Shown here: positions 48,205 through 58,535 of the stretch, piece by piece | How positions within the stretch are numbered: position 1 is the first letter of the stretch | How the letters are laid out: each line of letters starts with the position of its first letter | NCBI RefSeq assembly: GCF_963678635.1 | Contig: NC_087068.1 | Span: forward strand, 8,750,027-8,814,026 | Reading direction: 5' to 3' | Source of the DNA: Symsagittifera roscoffensis | Lineage: Eukaryota; Xenacoelomorpha; Acoela; Convolutidae | DNA: 64,000 nucleotides | Notes under the pieces: model-generated | The model's input: only the letters and a program-made list of their open reading frames with translations | Told to the model about the DNA's origin: nothing | The model's database searches: none | Made by a program: the position numbers and the translations under genes

Positions 48205-48580
48205 AGTTATGTATTATGTACTGTACTCATATAGTAATTTCAGATAAGGTACACCGTCTGCTCGTCACGCTATCTTATTTTCGGCCGGATAGATTCGTGC
48301 AACTTCTTAGTCTAATACCAATCTTAATCTTACTCTTATACCTCGTAGTCTCAATAGATCTAGTGTACACATGTTTAGGCGAGTTAGTTCCAGAATGAGA
48401 ACAACTGTATTCTAAGTTTAATTCAAATTGTTCTGGTGTTGAAACTACAAGTAGTTTCAACACTTACAAATATGTGGGTTGTTAGTTTGATGGAGTATGA
48501 TTGGTTAGTAATCAATATTTTATAGGAAAAAAATATCATAATCATAACCAATGATAAATACTAAATTAGATCTGGTTCCA
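48205..48580 (-). repeat. 3' LTR of element 3
   Basis: Read on minus: TGGAACCAGATC to ATAACTCA, with TG...CA ends. It aligns along its length with 60916-61293, including ACACCGTCTGCTCGTCACGC and GGCCGGATAGATTCGTGCAA on the plus strand. Flanked on the left by AGAG. Confidence 0.9.
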
Positions 48581-48610
48581 TCCATCCGGGGTTTAGAGAG
48601 TTTTAGTTGT

Positions 48611-49038
48611 TCAATGTTCTATTGTAGTGAAGGATGGATGATGGTGTTTTTCTTTAGAGTGGCGAGCATATTCTTTTTTCTGGTTTGGAAGAAGAGTTGT
48701 TATCACGATAGTTTCGGGAGATTGTAGTGTGATTTCTGATTGGTTGTGATGAGTGTTGATCTGGTTGATTTTAGAGAATAGCAATGGTCCAATCTCGTTG
48801 GGGAGTGGCATGTATATTGACTTTGGATGCAGTCCCTGGTGACTTGGATCTGTACGTTTACTTGAACATCGAGATGGCCAGTGTTCGGTTGCAATGGGTT
48901 TCCTTTGCTGTGATGAAAAGTCGTACTTTAAATCCGTTGGGTGTAGTGGCTGTAGGTAGCATGTCAGGTGTGTCTTGCCATCCCGTAGTTGTGATTGGGT
49001 TGTCAAGTTCCTTGTTGCTCGTCTTTGGGCTGTATATT
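48611..49038 (-). CDS. Frame Z of element 3, small basic protein
   Basis: Open from about 49038 to 48611, roughly 142 codons, ending 30 bases before the 3' LTR. No ATG at its start (TTG at 49006); the first internal methionine is late. Rich in H, K, S, T and Q (for example KKEYARHSKEKHHHPS near the end). No domain recognised. It may be an exon joined by splicing, or a chance frame. Confidence 0.3.
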
Positions 49039-50121
49039 ATCTATATACTGCATTGTATTATTTACATATAAAAATTAGTGTTTATCGCAAAAGCGTTATT
49101 ATTTAGTTCGGTTATTTTAAAGAGCTACACACACTTGAGTAACTCTCGTCAAAAATAGAGTCGTGGGTGTCACAAAGCGTGGATGTAGCACGGTGGGTTA
49201 GGCCGGCTATAGAGCATGCTCAGGAGGTCCTCTCTGGTGGGTTAGGCCAGGAGTGAGGGTATAGTTTCATGCTCTCTTTTTTGGAGGGTCCTGTTTTAGT
49301 TCAACCTTTCGTGCCTTGTTAATTACTGGTTTTTTCTTTTGTTGTCTTAGTTATGTCTTTTTCTCAAAAATCAAATTTTTTGTTTTGGGTTTCTTTTTCG
49401 ACTTTTTGGTGTTTTTTTTGTGTTCAGACTTAAAAGTAGTCTTCAAAAGAATAATTTATCCAGTTCTAAGCTGGTGTTAATCCAGTTTGGGTACCGTGGG
49501 TTCTCTTTTCTTAGTCATGCTGTTAGCTTGTGTCTTGTGGTGTTTTAGTAAACTTGCGTTGGTTAATTTGAATTTTTATGTAGTACCTTTGCAAACGGGT
49601 TAAAGGAAAGTTTGAAACGTTTTAAAACTGGTTAGAGTTGTTATCAGTGAAAGTTAAAACTTGAATTCATTAATTTATACAGTTCTTCGTGGGCGAGCTG
49701 TGCGATTGTGGATAGAAATTGTGGGCGAGTGAATATATAAAAGAAGCGTCTTTGAAAAGGTTAGTACTGCTTTTTGCAATTCATGGGCAATTTTTATTAA
49801 ATTACTACTTTGAAGTTATGAAGTTTACTGCCTGTTTTAGGGGCTGAAATTATCAATTTATTTTCAATTGTAAGAATTTTTACTGCATTAGGGAAAAGAA
49901 TTTATATATCAATTTGTTGCTTTGTACGAGAGAATTTTCTGCTTTAATTATGAAATTGGTTCATAAAATTTATGAATCTATGAAAAGTTTTCTGTTTTTT
50001 ATTTCGCTTTTTTGTTTTGTAGATGGTTGATGATTGTGCCTATGAAGAAATAAGAAAACATTCAGTAAAAATGGTTAGTTTTTTGATGGAATTTGTATGT
50101 AAATTGTTTAATTCATTTTAC
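49039..50121 (-). other. Non-coding part of element 3 near its 3' end
   Basis: No long frame. 49190-49290 stands out as G-rich on the plus strand, with the word GGTGGGTTAGGCC twice (about 49190 and 49236) around the palindrome GAGCATGCTC. It may be an RNA structural element of the transcript. Confidence 0.45.
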
Positions 50122-51060
50122 CTAGTCGTCGGTGAAGAACCTATGGGGAAAAACGTCGTGGATGATGTCTGATGAGGTTAGTAATTTAGCTAGCCAACGA
50201 AAGATGTATTTAGTCCGAAGAAGTGGCCAAAGCAATTCGAGTGCTTTAATGATGTTGTGCTCTTCAGTACTAGGTGAGAGTTCATATGGTGCATTTTGAA
50301 TAAGGTTATAAAGTTTATGATTATAGCAAGTGTTATATATGAAATCAAGAATTGGGACTTCAACGGGCTGGAGGAATTCATGTGGGACTATTAGTGGGCG
50401 GGATTCGTCTATGTTGAAGAGTTTGGTTAGGGGACAGAATATATACATCTGGATGATGGGATAGGTGAAAATAAGGGAAAATGGTGAGGTGTATTTAGAG
50501 TTAATGTATTGATATCTATGGTGAGGTTGTCTTACGAGTGTATTGGTGTTGGATAAACTGGTAGTAAGTGTACGTGTGTGTTTGTTTAGTTCGTAACATG
50601 ACGTCGTGTGTACAGTGCATTTCACGTTCTTTGGGTGTGAGGAATTGAAAGGTTAGTGAAAAGTGGTTAAATTTGTTAAAGTATCAATCAGAAGCATGAA
50701 TATCGCGGCGTGCTGTTGAAATGACGCTGTTGTATTTTTATCTAAGGTGTTGAGGGTGATAACATCTGGTGTTTTGATGAAAAATTTCTCTGTTAGTTGT
50801 GGATTAGCAAATGGGTCGTCGTGTAGAAAGGTGTCTTCGTTAGGTCGTATGATGTCATGATCGTAGTAGTCGATAGTATATTCATTAGATTTGGGTGCGG
50901 TGACTTTGATTAGTGATTGTTTATATCCTATCTGTGTGAATTGTTTGGGGGTCAGTGCTGTTGTTAGAAGGTAGAGTTCGGTGCTGCATAGTTCGTTATC
51001 ATATGGGGTGTTATATAGTCGTAGTGATAGTGGATTAGTAAGTGATAGTTTGATGTCCAT
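50122..51060 (-). pseudogene. Frame Y of element 3, unknown protein of about 312 codons with one stop
   Basis: ATG at 51060. The frame is open to TAA at 50653-50655 and then continues in the same frame through nine codons into 50625-50122. Composition is protein-like: mixed hydrophobic and acidic, with tyrosine and leucine-rich blocks (STELYLLTTALTPKQFTQIG, HDIIRPNEDTFLHDDPF, LNIDESRPLIVPHEF-like, ALELLWPLLRTKYIFRWLAK) and few low-complexity runs. I do not recognise it. It lies between env and the 3' LTR, where complex retroviruses keep accessory genes; that parallel is positional only. The upstream ATG and long continuity make it a better candidate gene than frame X. Confidence 0.5.
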
Positions 51061-51225
51061 GAAAGTGTAGGGTATAATACGTGCTCATTTATATAATTTG
51101 GTGTTTCGTCGTTGGGGTCTGAATGAAGATATGCGTACTGGGGGAAAAAGAGTAAACATATTTGGAGAAATTTTTTTGTGTTAGTGTGAAGTGGATGGTT
51201 GACAAATGTTGTGGTTGTTCCTGGG

Positions 51226-51879
51226 TTAGAGGGAAATGGAGTATTTGGGATTTTTTTTAAAGGTTCGGTAAGCTCGGTTTGTACCTGAGGATGGGATTGA
51301 TGGGGAAGTTGGGTTTTGCGAAGGGGTATAATTTGAAGAGGGAGTTGGGGTTGATGTGTTGGATGATATTATAGATTGTGAGAGTTGTTGAATGGTTAAT
51401 GTTTGAGGGTGCTGTAATTGTTGTTGAAGTGTGATGAAATTCTCAAGCTCGTGAGATAGTTGTGTACTTACAGAGCTATTATTATTGGATGGTTTACTGG
51501 TTAAGGGGGAATATGTGGGTGTTATCATTGCAATGGGAGAGGGAGGAGAAGGGGGTTCAATTTTGACTTGGGAATGAATAGGTTGTAAGGGAGGTTGGGA
51601 AAACGTAGATAGGCTGGGTTCGGAGTTGGCAAGTTTGTCGGGGGTTTCGATATCGGAATTATTAAATTGGGAGATAGTGTTATATACGGTTGTGTTAGAA
51701 TTATTGTCTGATTCCATGCTGGATGAAGTTTTATCATGAGGTGATTGAGGTGGAGGGAAAGCGAAAAATGGGATGATGGGGAGGTTGCTCTGGAGGTTGA
51801 CTGGATAGGAAATCGAGCGATGGAGTGATCCAACTTGGCGGCTCACCGTGGGCTTAAAATATAGTTGTTCTGAGAACGG
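51226..51879 (-). CDS. Frame X of element 3, unknown S/P/T/Q-rich protein
   Basis: Open from the stop near 51882 to 51226, about 215 codons, offset from the env frame and overlapping its end. It is low-complexity and acidic in the middle (MESDNNSNT, SDIETPDKLANSEPS), with VKIEPPSPPSP, a sequence of the SUMO-site/proline type seen in transcription regulators, then polyglutamine-like LQQQLQHPQ and a basic end. No transmembrane segment and no zinc finger. It begins just after a pyrimidine-rich TTCTCAG that could be a splice acceptor. Function unknown; it could be a spliced accessory protein or a chance frame favoured by the C/A-rich strand. Confidence 0.4.
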   Translation of the reverse strand, partial: PFSEQLYFKPTVSRQVGSLHRSISYPVNLQSNLPIIPFFAFPPPQSPHDKTSSSMESDNNSNTTVYNTISQFNNSDIETPDKLANSEPSLSTFSQPPLQPIHSQVKIEPPSPPSPIAMITPTYSPLTSKPSNNNSSVSTQLSHELENFITLQQQLQHPQTLTIQQLSQSIISSNTSTPTPSSNYTPSQNPTSPSIPSSGTNRAYRTFKKNPKYSISL

Positions 51880-53309
51880 AAATTAGTGGTATGAGGTTGT
51901 TCTATAATTTGTTCGTATGTGTCTTCGATGTTGGGTTGTTGGGTTATTATGTGTTGCTTTGGGCTTTGTGGATATTTAGATCTCGATAGGTTTGTTAGGG
52001 CTACAATTCTGAAATTTCATGGTACTAATGATAATGGATGGTTATGATTTAGGTTTTGTAGTTTTGGTGCCGTAGGTGTTGTATTTGTATTATTTTGTGA
52101 ATCGTCATTTGTGTTCGGTGTTGTTAATAGCTTGCTTGTGTATTCTTTTATTTGAGCGTCTAAAAGTATCTTATTTATTGATGTGGAAAATATTCCAAAA
52201 AATCCTGCAAAAAGTATGCGTGCTACGCTTGCTTGTTTGTGTACTTGTGTGTGTATTGCGCATGTGTTGCAGATTGCTTTTAAGAGAGAGAAAAGAAATC
52301 CAAGAAAATTAAACATTGCGTATAAGATAGTCAACCTTTCTATGATGTAGTAGGGCCATCCTAAAAAGGCAAGAAGTTCGTTTTTCGACTTAACAAAACT
52401 AAAATTTTTTATCGGTGATATATCTTGTGGTCTGTATTTGTCACCTATATTTGTGATATATCTTGTGGTCTGTAAGTAAATGTAATCTTTTATATCTTTA
52501 AAATATCCGCTGTAGTCTTGTGCGTATATGTCGGAAAAGCCTGCTGTTTCTGCAAGATTGCGTAGGTTTTGATCTATAGGTTGCCGTTGTATAGTGTCCA
52601 TTTTTGTAAGTAATTGTTGAAATTGTTGTGTACGTATGTGATGTTGAATGTCTGATTTAGAGTATATGCGGATCGATTGTATATCGATATTTGGATTGCG
52701 GGCAATAGCTCTAATGATTTCTGGTGAAAACTTTTTTAGTGGTTGCATAAGTGTAGGTTATGGTGTGAGAAGGTAGTAATTATCTTCCTCAGGGTTCAAT
52801 TGTACTACATTGTGGCTATTTTGTGATCCGCATGGTACTGCTGTATCCCAAAAATAAGTTCTTCGGGAGAGTGTATCAACAAAATGTACTTTATTTTTGT
52901 AGAATATAGGGATTCTTTTATAGCATCTTTTGTCTTCAAAAACATATAGGGGTGATATTTTTTTGGTACAATTGTAATACCATAGTATGTTTCTTTCGTA
53001 TCCAATAAAAATTGATCTGTTACCTGATAGTAAATATCCTGCGCAAGGGATTTTAAGTACTGCTAGTGCAAGTGATTGTAAAATTTGTGTTCTTTCAAGT
53101 TCGCATAAGTGATGCAATGTTTCAAGTTCTGTTAAAGACATTTCTTGAAAAATTCTACTTATGTTATTGTCTAATTTCATGTCCAAGTGTATGTCATAGT
53201 GAATTGCGCCATAATGAGTGTTGTTCATTAGTAATAGTTCTTGTAAACGTGTACTGTCTTTGTCTTGTGGTTTTTTTTCCACCAATGTTTTTCTGTGTTT
53301 GTAGTAGGT
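51852..53309 (-). pseudogene. Membrane-anchored C-terminal part of the envelope-like protein of element 3
   Basis: One frame from 53309 to 51852 with three stops: TAA at 52758-52760, TGA at 52017-52019, and the final TGA near 51851. The first part has cysteine-bearing beta-rich sequence (GYLLSGNRSIFIGYER, RCYKRIPIFY, VHFVDTLSRRTYFW). A helical segment follows (SPEIIRAIARNPNIDIQSIR). A strong hydrophobic anchor comes next (LTILYAMFNFLGFLFSLLKA, about 52340-52280), then CNTCAIH and a basic tail. Ectodomain, heptad-like helix, anchor and tail is the layout of a viral fusion glycoprotein. The C-Y motif before the long helix recalls herpesvirus gB-like env proteins reported in some metazoan errantiviruses, but this is inference. 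Confidence 0.6.
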
Positions 53310-54468
53310 TTACTGGGATGTACGAATTTTCGTTTCTGGTTGAGTGATGTGTAGCCATTGGTTGTATGATTAATTTCCTGTATTCATGTCAAAACTTTGG
53401 TCGTATTCGACAAGAATTTCTGAATATTGTGTTTTATAAAGTGGTTTGATTTATTTTCATTCAAGTTCTGTTTCTGGGTAAATTTGGAAACGTGTCAGTT
53501 TATTTTCTATATTATGAATAATTCTGAATTTAAAATTATTTTTTCTGATTGATCAGCGTTTACATCTTCATAAGGGGTCGATTCAATAAAATAAATCTGG
53601 TGAAATTTTATCATTCTAGCGTGTATTTTTGCTACTTGACACGTGGTACAAGTGTCTTCAGGGAACCAAACAATTGTTGCTTGTGTTCGTGTGGTAGGAT
53701 CTCAATATCTCTGGTAGTTTTTGCAAGGGAGTCTGAGTCCTTGAAATTTTATAGTGTCATCTTTTAAATCTCGTGTTAGTTGTACTTTTTCAAGTTGTAT
53801 TTTCCAATCAAAAAACAATATTTCTTGGTATCTTTTATTTTAAGTGTCGGTTAACAATTTGAGGGGTTGTTTATTCCACTGTGTGGTATCCAATTTTTAT
53901 CATGAAGATCTTAAGTTAATCTTCCATGTGCTCCGTGGAAGGGAAATTTATCGTCTACTTTTATATGACCTTGGTATCTTTCAAGTGCAGCTTGATGTGC
54001 AGAGTCTGGAAAAACTTGAAAGTTTACCAATTTTCTGGTTGTGCCTTTGTTTGATGTGATTTTTAATCGTTTAAGTTCGTTTTTACAATTGTCAGGGCTG
54101 AGATGTAATATTCTTTCAATTTTACTTTGGTAGAAAGACGCGTGATCTAGTCTATTTTATTTCCGTTTGAGATTTGGGAATAATGTACTTTCTTTTCGGA
54201 AAATTTCGCTTAGAAATTATATCCTGTCAGTGTTGTAGCTTGTGCTTTTGAGTAAAATGTAGCTATTATGTTTGTTATTTCGATTGATTGCGGTTCGAAT
54301 TTGCATTGAGTTACTTGATTTATTGCATATTTGTGTAATGTTTTTGTTCGTTTTCTTCTCAATCAAGGTGTGTGACTAGTAAATCCTGAAATCCTGTTCG
54401 GGGGGAAGGATTATTATGATCGGGTTTTGTGAAATTGAGAAATAGAAGGGTCTGTAAAATTATTATTT

Positions 54469-55610
54469 TTAGAAGATACATGTGTATGATAGTCCTGAGT
54501 ATGGATTACAAAAAGTGATATATCCAATTGTCTTTTTTGTGTATCTATCGTATTTGTAGATGATTTCTGTGGTTATAAATGGGGCAGGTAAATATTGAGC
54601 TGTTATATTCGGTGGGGCTAAGGATAAGGGATGATGAATTATGTTATTTAGTTGTACTGTGATTTCAAACTTGAGTGTCAGGTTATCCTGTGTAAGTATT
54701 GGTATGTTATGTTCTTGTATATCATTGTGGATATCTTGTCGATAATTTAATCTGTTTAGTGCGCAGTTGTGTAACCTAGTACTTTCGTGATGTTGTCCAA
54801 ATATTGGAGGGGGTGCTACGAATGTATTCCAATCTAATTGCAGGTGTATGTCATTTGTTGACTTTTCTCTATATCGAGCGTCGAGATTTGTAAGAAAATT
54901 TGAAGGAAATGTTGTTTGTGAGATTTTTGTTTAAAGAAGGGGTTGAAGGGAGTGAAAGAGTTTCGGGTAGTGACAAAGTTATGTCAGATGAAACGTCTAT
55001 TGGGTCGTTTACTAAATTTGGTTCGCCTTGAGTAAAAGCTTGTGTCATCCAAAATCGGAGATGTTCTGTAGTAGCTGGGGGATTTAAAGAATTTTCTCGC
55101 TCGGATTTGTTCAGATGTAGGGGTTGAAGCTAAATAATCTGATGGGATATTCGATGTGTTTTGTTGTGTTGGGGTCTGGGGAGTACTTTGAATTTTGCTA
55201 CTGGAGAGGTCTATAGGGTTTGCTATTGGTGAATGAGTTATATTGAATTGAACTCTGGAGTTTTACAAGTTTCTATTTCGTCTTGGATGAATTATTTGTC
55301 TGTTTATTTCGAGCGTGTTTTGGTTTTGAATTTGGTGTCTTGCTATATTAAGATCGTTTTGGAGAGGGGGTATATATTACATACTGGTTCGTATTGTGGT
55401 TCGCTTAGAGATGCTTGGCGAATTACTGGTTCTAGTGGTTCAGACAGTCGTGCGTGTCTTTCGTCAAATGTGTATGGGTTGTCTTGAAAAGAGATGCGTG
55501 CTGATGATTGGGGGTTGTTTGTTTGACTATTTGTTGGTGTTGTTGGAGGTTCATGGGATGTTGTTGGTGGGAACTGATGTGGGGGTTGTTGATTAACATT
55601 TTTCGAAAGA
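54469..55610 (-). pseudogene. N-terminal part of the envelope-like region of element 3
   Basis: Three open stretches in this order on minus, none with a usual start: 55600-55343, rich in P/T/Q then charged; about 55082-54925 (RFWMTQAFTQGEPNLV...); and 54927-54469, 153 codons with no methionine. The last two are joined by a frameshift in an A-run near 54925. Residues look protein-like (NLDARYREKSTNDIHLQLDW, FGQHHESTRLHNCALN, TIGYITFCNP), with scattered cysteines and one N-glycosylation site. From position between integrase and the membrane-anchored segment I infer the ectodomain of an envelope glycoprotein; the family is not proven. Confidence 0.5.
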
Positions 55611-56448
55611 TTTAAAAATTATTTATTTATTTACGAAGAAGATTTATGTTTATTGTAATATTCCTCGAAGAAAAGGTTTAAAAGATTTTGTTGCTAAGGC
55701 GAAAGTTATGATAGCTTTTTTTATACATTTGGACATTGTCATTACGTGGGATGTCGAAAATGGGAGAAATATTATAAAAAGAAGAAAAACATCTGTTCTA
55801 CTGAATATGTGTTGGAAAATTTAGGTAGTTATTTGAAGTATTGTACCTGAGAAGGTGTTCAATGATTTTGGAAAAACTAACGTAGGTTTGTGCTAGGGGA
55901 AAAAATGATAAAAAAGTTGCGAAACATTATCAGGGAGAGGATGAATTCTGTCTAAAATATTGGATATGAAGTTTATATAAGTTTTGAGAAAATTTGATAG
56001 AACTGAAAAAAAGTTTGAAAGAATATTTTGAAGTTTGTTGCCTTTTCGAGAAAGAAGCATTTGAAGAAATTATTTGTTCCGTCGAGTTTTTTTTTATTTT
56101 ATGAGGCTAAATTCGAAGGTGGTCGGATTAATTATTGGTTTTTCGACAAGTGGGTTGGATTTCTGGTGAAGGGAGGTTCTGAGAGCTCCTAAGGGTCTTC
56201 CTAGTTTTGTTGTTTTTAATTGGATGATTGGGTATCTGAGAGATATTTGTACTTTAGGCTAAATGATCACGTTCATTTTTTTGTTAGGCTTAATTAATAT
56301 TTTTGCTTGAGGGGGTTTTTGGTTCTAAGTTGGGAAAAAGTTGTTGATTTTTGTTGTACTTGATAGGGGAGCGTTGTAATATGGAGACTTTGTTTATTTC
56401 CGGTGTCAATGTTTAGCGGTTTGCTTATTTTTTTACCTGGAGGTCCTT

Positions 56449-56640
56449 TAGTTATAGTTATAGACTGGCTCGAAAAGGATTGTTTGTCGGCTAAAGAAGT
56501 CGTGTTAAAAAAGAGATGATGATTCGGAAGAGGTGATGATGCTTATTTTTTTCCTTTAGTTATAGTTATTTATTTGGCTCGAAAGTGATTGTTTGTCGGC
56601 TAAAGAAGAGGTGATGATTCTTATTTCGATTTTTTCTTTC
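56449..56640 (+). repeat. Imperfect tandem repeat between pol and env of element 3
   Basis: Two copies of a block of about 110 bases: CCTTTAGTTATAGTTAT, then GGCTCGAAA, GATTGTTTGTCGGCTAAAGA and GAGGTGATGAT. It lies after the integrase stop and before the envelope-like region, a place where splice or RNA structures may sit. Confidence 0.7.
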
Positions 56641-56688
56641 TGTTTGAGTTATTTTTTTGTTTTTTGTTTGGGAAGTTTTCTTTCATTT

Positions 56689-57950
56689 TTATCTAATGGT
56701 TTTTTTATTAGGGTTCATATCAGTGCTTTGATTTTGGTCGTGATCTGAATTATTTTGAATAACCTTAAGTCCTGTAAAAGAGTATAATTGAGTCAGATTG
56801 CGAAGAGCATACTTTTTCGGATAATAAGGTAAAAGGTTGTTTCGGTGTTGAACGATTTCTTTTTTGTTTAGGTCTGTAAATTTGTATGTTACATCAGTGG
56901 GTTTATCAATTGTTTGATATGGTCCTGTTCGCAGTGGTTGTAATTTTTTAGAAATTCCTTTTTGTGTTGAAAAATTTGGAATCAAAACGTATGTTCCGAT
57001 TTTTAAGTTTATAGCTGGGGTAAATCGGGAGTTTATTTGTGAATTAATATTTTGTCTTTGTAACAATTTTTTTGTTTCTTTCTGGTAGATTTCGTTGTTT
57101 TTTTTATCTCCTCATCATGGGTATTTAGTGATCTTCATCGTGGGTATGTAGTGGTAGGCTGTAAAATATTGAATCTTTAGTGGGTTGACAAAAACTTTGT
57201 GCATTTTCTAAAGAATTTGCTGTGAGCATTATCGGTTGCCGTGGTTTTTGGGTTAAAAACCATTTCATAGGGAGGGTGATGGTCCTAAAGTTGTTCTGAT
57301 TTGTGAGTTTTAAGATAGCGGGAATAGTTTTACATCTGTTGACCATTCTGTATATCGTGTGTCATTTCCGTTAATGATACATCTAAGATATTCTTGTAAT
57401 GAACGGTTCATGCCTTTGACTAATCCATTAGTCCAAGGTGCATGTGATGTACGTGGTTAGTGCTTAATATTATATAAGTGGCATAGTGTAATGATTTCGT
57501 TGTTATAAATGCAATGCCATTGTCTGTAACAAGGATTTCGGGTAAACCGAGTTTTGCTATTTTGCTATTTTGCTATTTTGCTATTTTGCTATCTTAAGCA
57601 TTACAATGCGGTACTGGGTTAAGTGCTACGTAGTGTGTGAATGCATCGACTATGACCATGATATATGAGTTTCCTTCTGAGGATGGTGAAATTGGTCCTT
57701 TTGTATCGAATGAAATTCTATGATTGAAGTATAGACTTTGTCCTTTAAAATCTTGTTTTTCTGCAATTTGTTTTTGATTTGGGTATGGTTTGTTTAATTG
57801 ACTTGTTATGCAATCATTGCATAATAATTTCATCCAAATTGGTGCATTTGGGAAATAAAATTGTTGTATAAAATTTGAATAAGTTTTTACTGCTCCTGAT
57901 TGTCCTATAGTGTGTAAAGGGTGAGAGGTATGAAAAGCTATAAGCATCAT
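56689..57950 (-). pseudogene. Integrase of element 3, degenerate and catalytically dead
   Basis: The zinc domain lies at 57950-57700 (HTSHPLHTIGQSG ... LCNDCITSQ). The first catalytic aspartate is in SFDTKGPIS (about 57705) and the second in VTDNGIAF (57532-57534). The region WTNGLVKGMNRSL (about 57430) has lysine (57415-57417) where the catalytic glutamate belongs. A GPY module follows (LRTGPYQTIDKPTDVTYKF, about 56915), then HRNNLLPYYPKK. A run of five 8-base repeats (57552-57591) follows the first core block and coincides with a frame change. The frame ends at 56689. Confidence 0.82.
57552..57591 (+). repeat. Five copies of an 8-base repeat in integrase
   Basis: TTTTGCTA is repeated five times without interruption. 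The unit is not a multiple of three, so each gain or loss shifts the integrase frame. Confidence 0.9.
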
Positions 57951-58535
57951 ACTTAAAGTAGGCAGGGTACTTTGGTGTCAGATATTTGGAATTCTAAAAT
58001 ATCTGTGTTTTCGTTTTAGAGGTATTGTTAAATTTTCTGAAATATCAAAGAAAAGTTTTATTTCCCATAATGGTGATATCGGCTTTAATTGGCTTTGTTT
58101 TATATTTGTGCCAAGAATTTAATTGTTTTATGACTGGGTCAAGATTTTGATGTTTCTGTAATAATTCGAGTGTTATTTTTTCTGTTATTGGGAGAAAAAT
58201 GTTTTCAATTTCTACTTAAGATAGGGGTATTGTATCTAATGGGTCTTGAAGGTTAAAAACATGGTTTATAGTATATTTTGAGTCATTATTTGTTAGGCCT
58301 GATAAATTTACATTATCAGTGAGGTTTTCTTTTTCTATTAAAGGGAATAGATCTTTTTTATATAATTTTTGTTTGATTGGTTTTTGCTGTGTGTTGTTTT
58401 TAATCCATGAACAGTATGGCATCGGTTCGAATCTAGATGTTCCTAGTAGGTCTACTTCGTAGTGGTTGTTTTGACAGTCTAGATATAGTGGAAAATGTTG
58501 CAGATTTTATACTTGTGATTGGTTTATGTCAATTT

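Noticed and set aside
48784-55596. Plus-strand frames of 60-95 codons within element 3
   Set aside because: Antisense shadows of the element's low-G coding strand; they are Val/Leu/Cys/Phe-rich as expected from reverse-strand translation.
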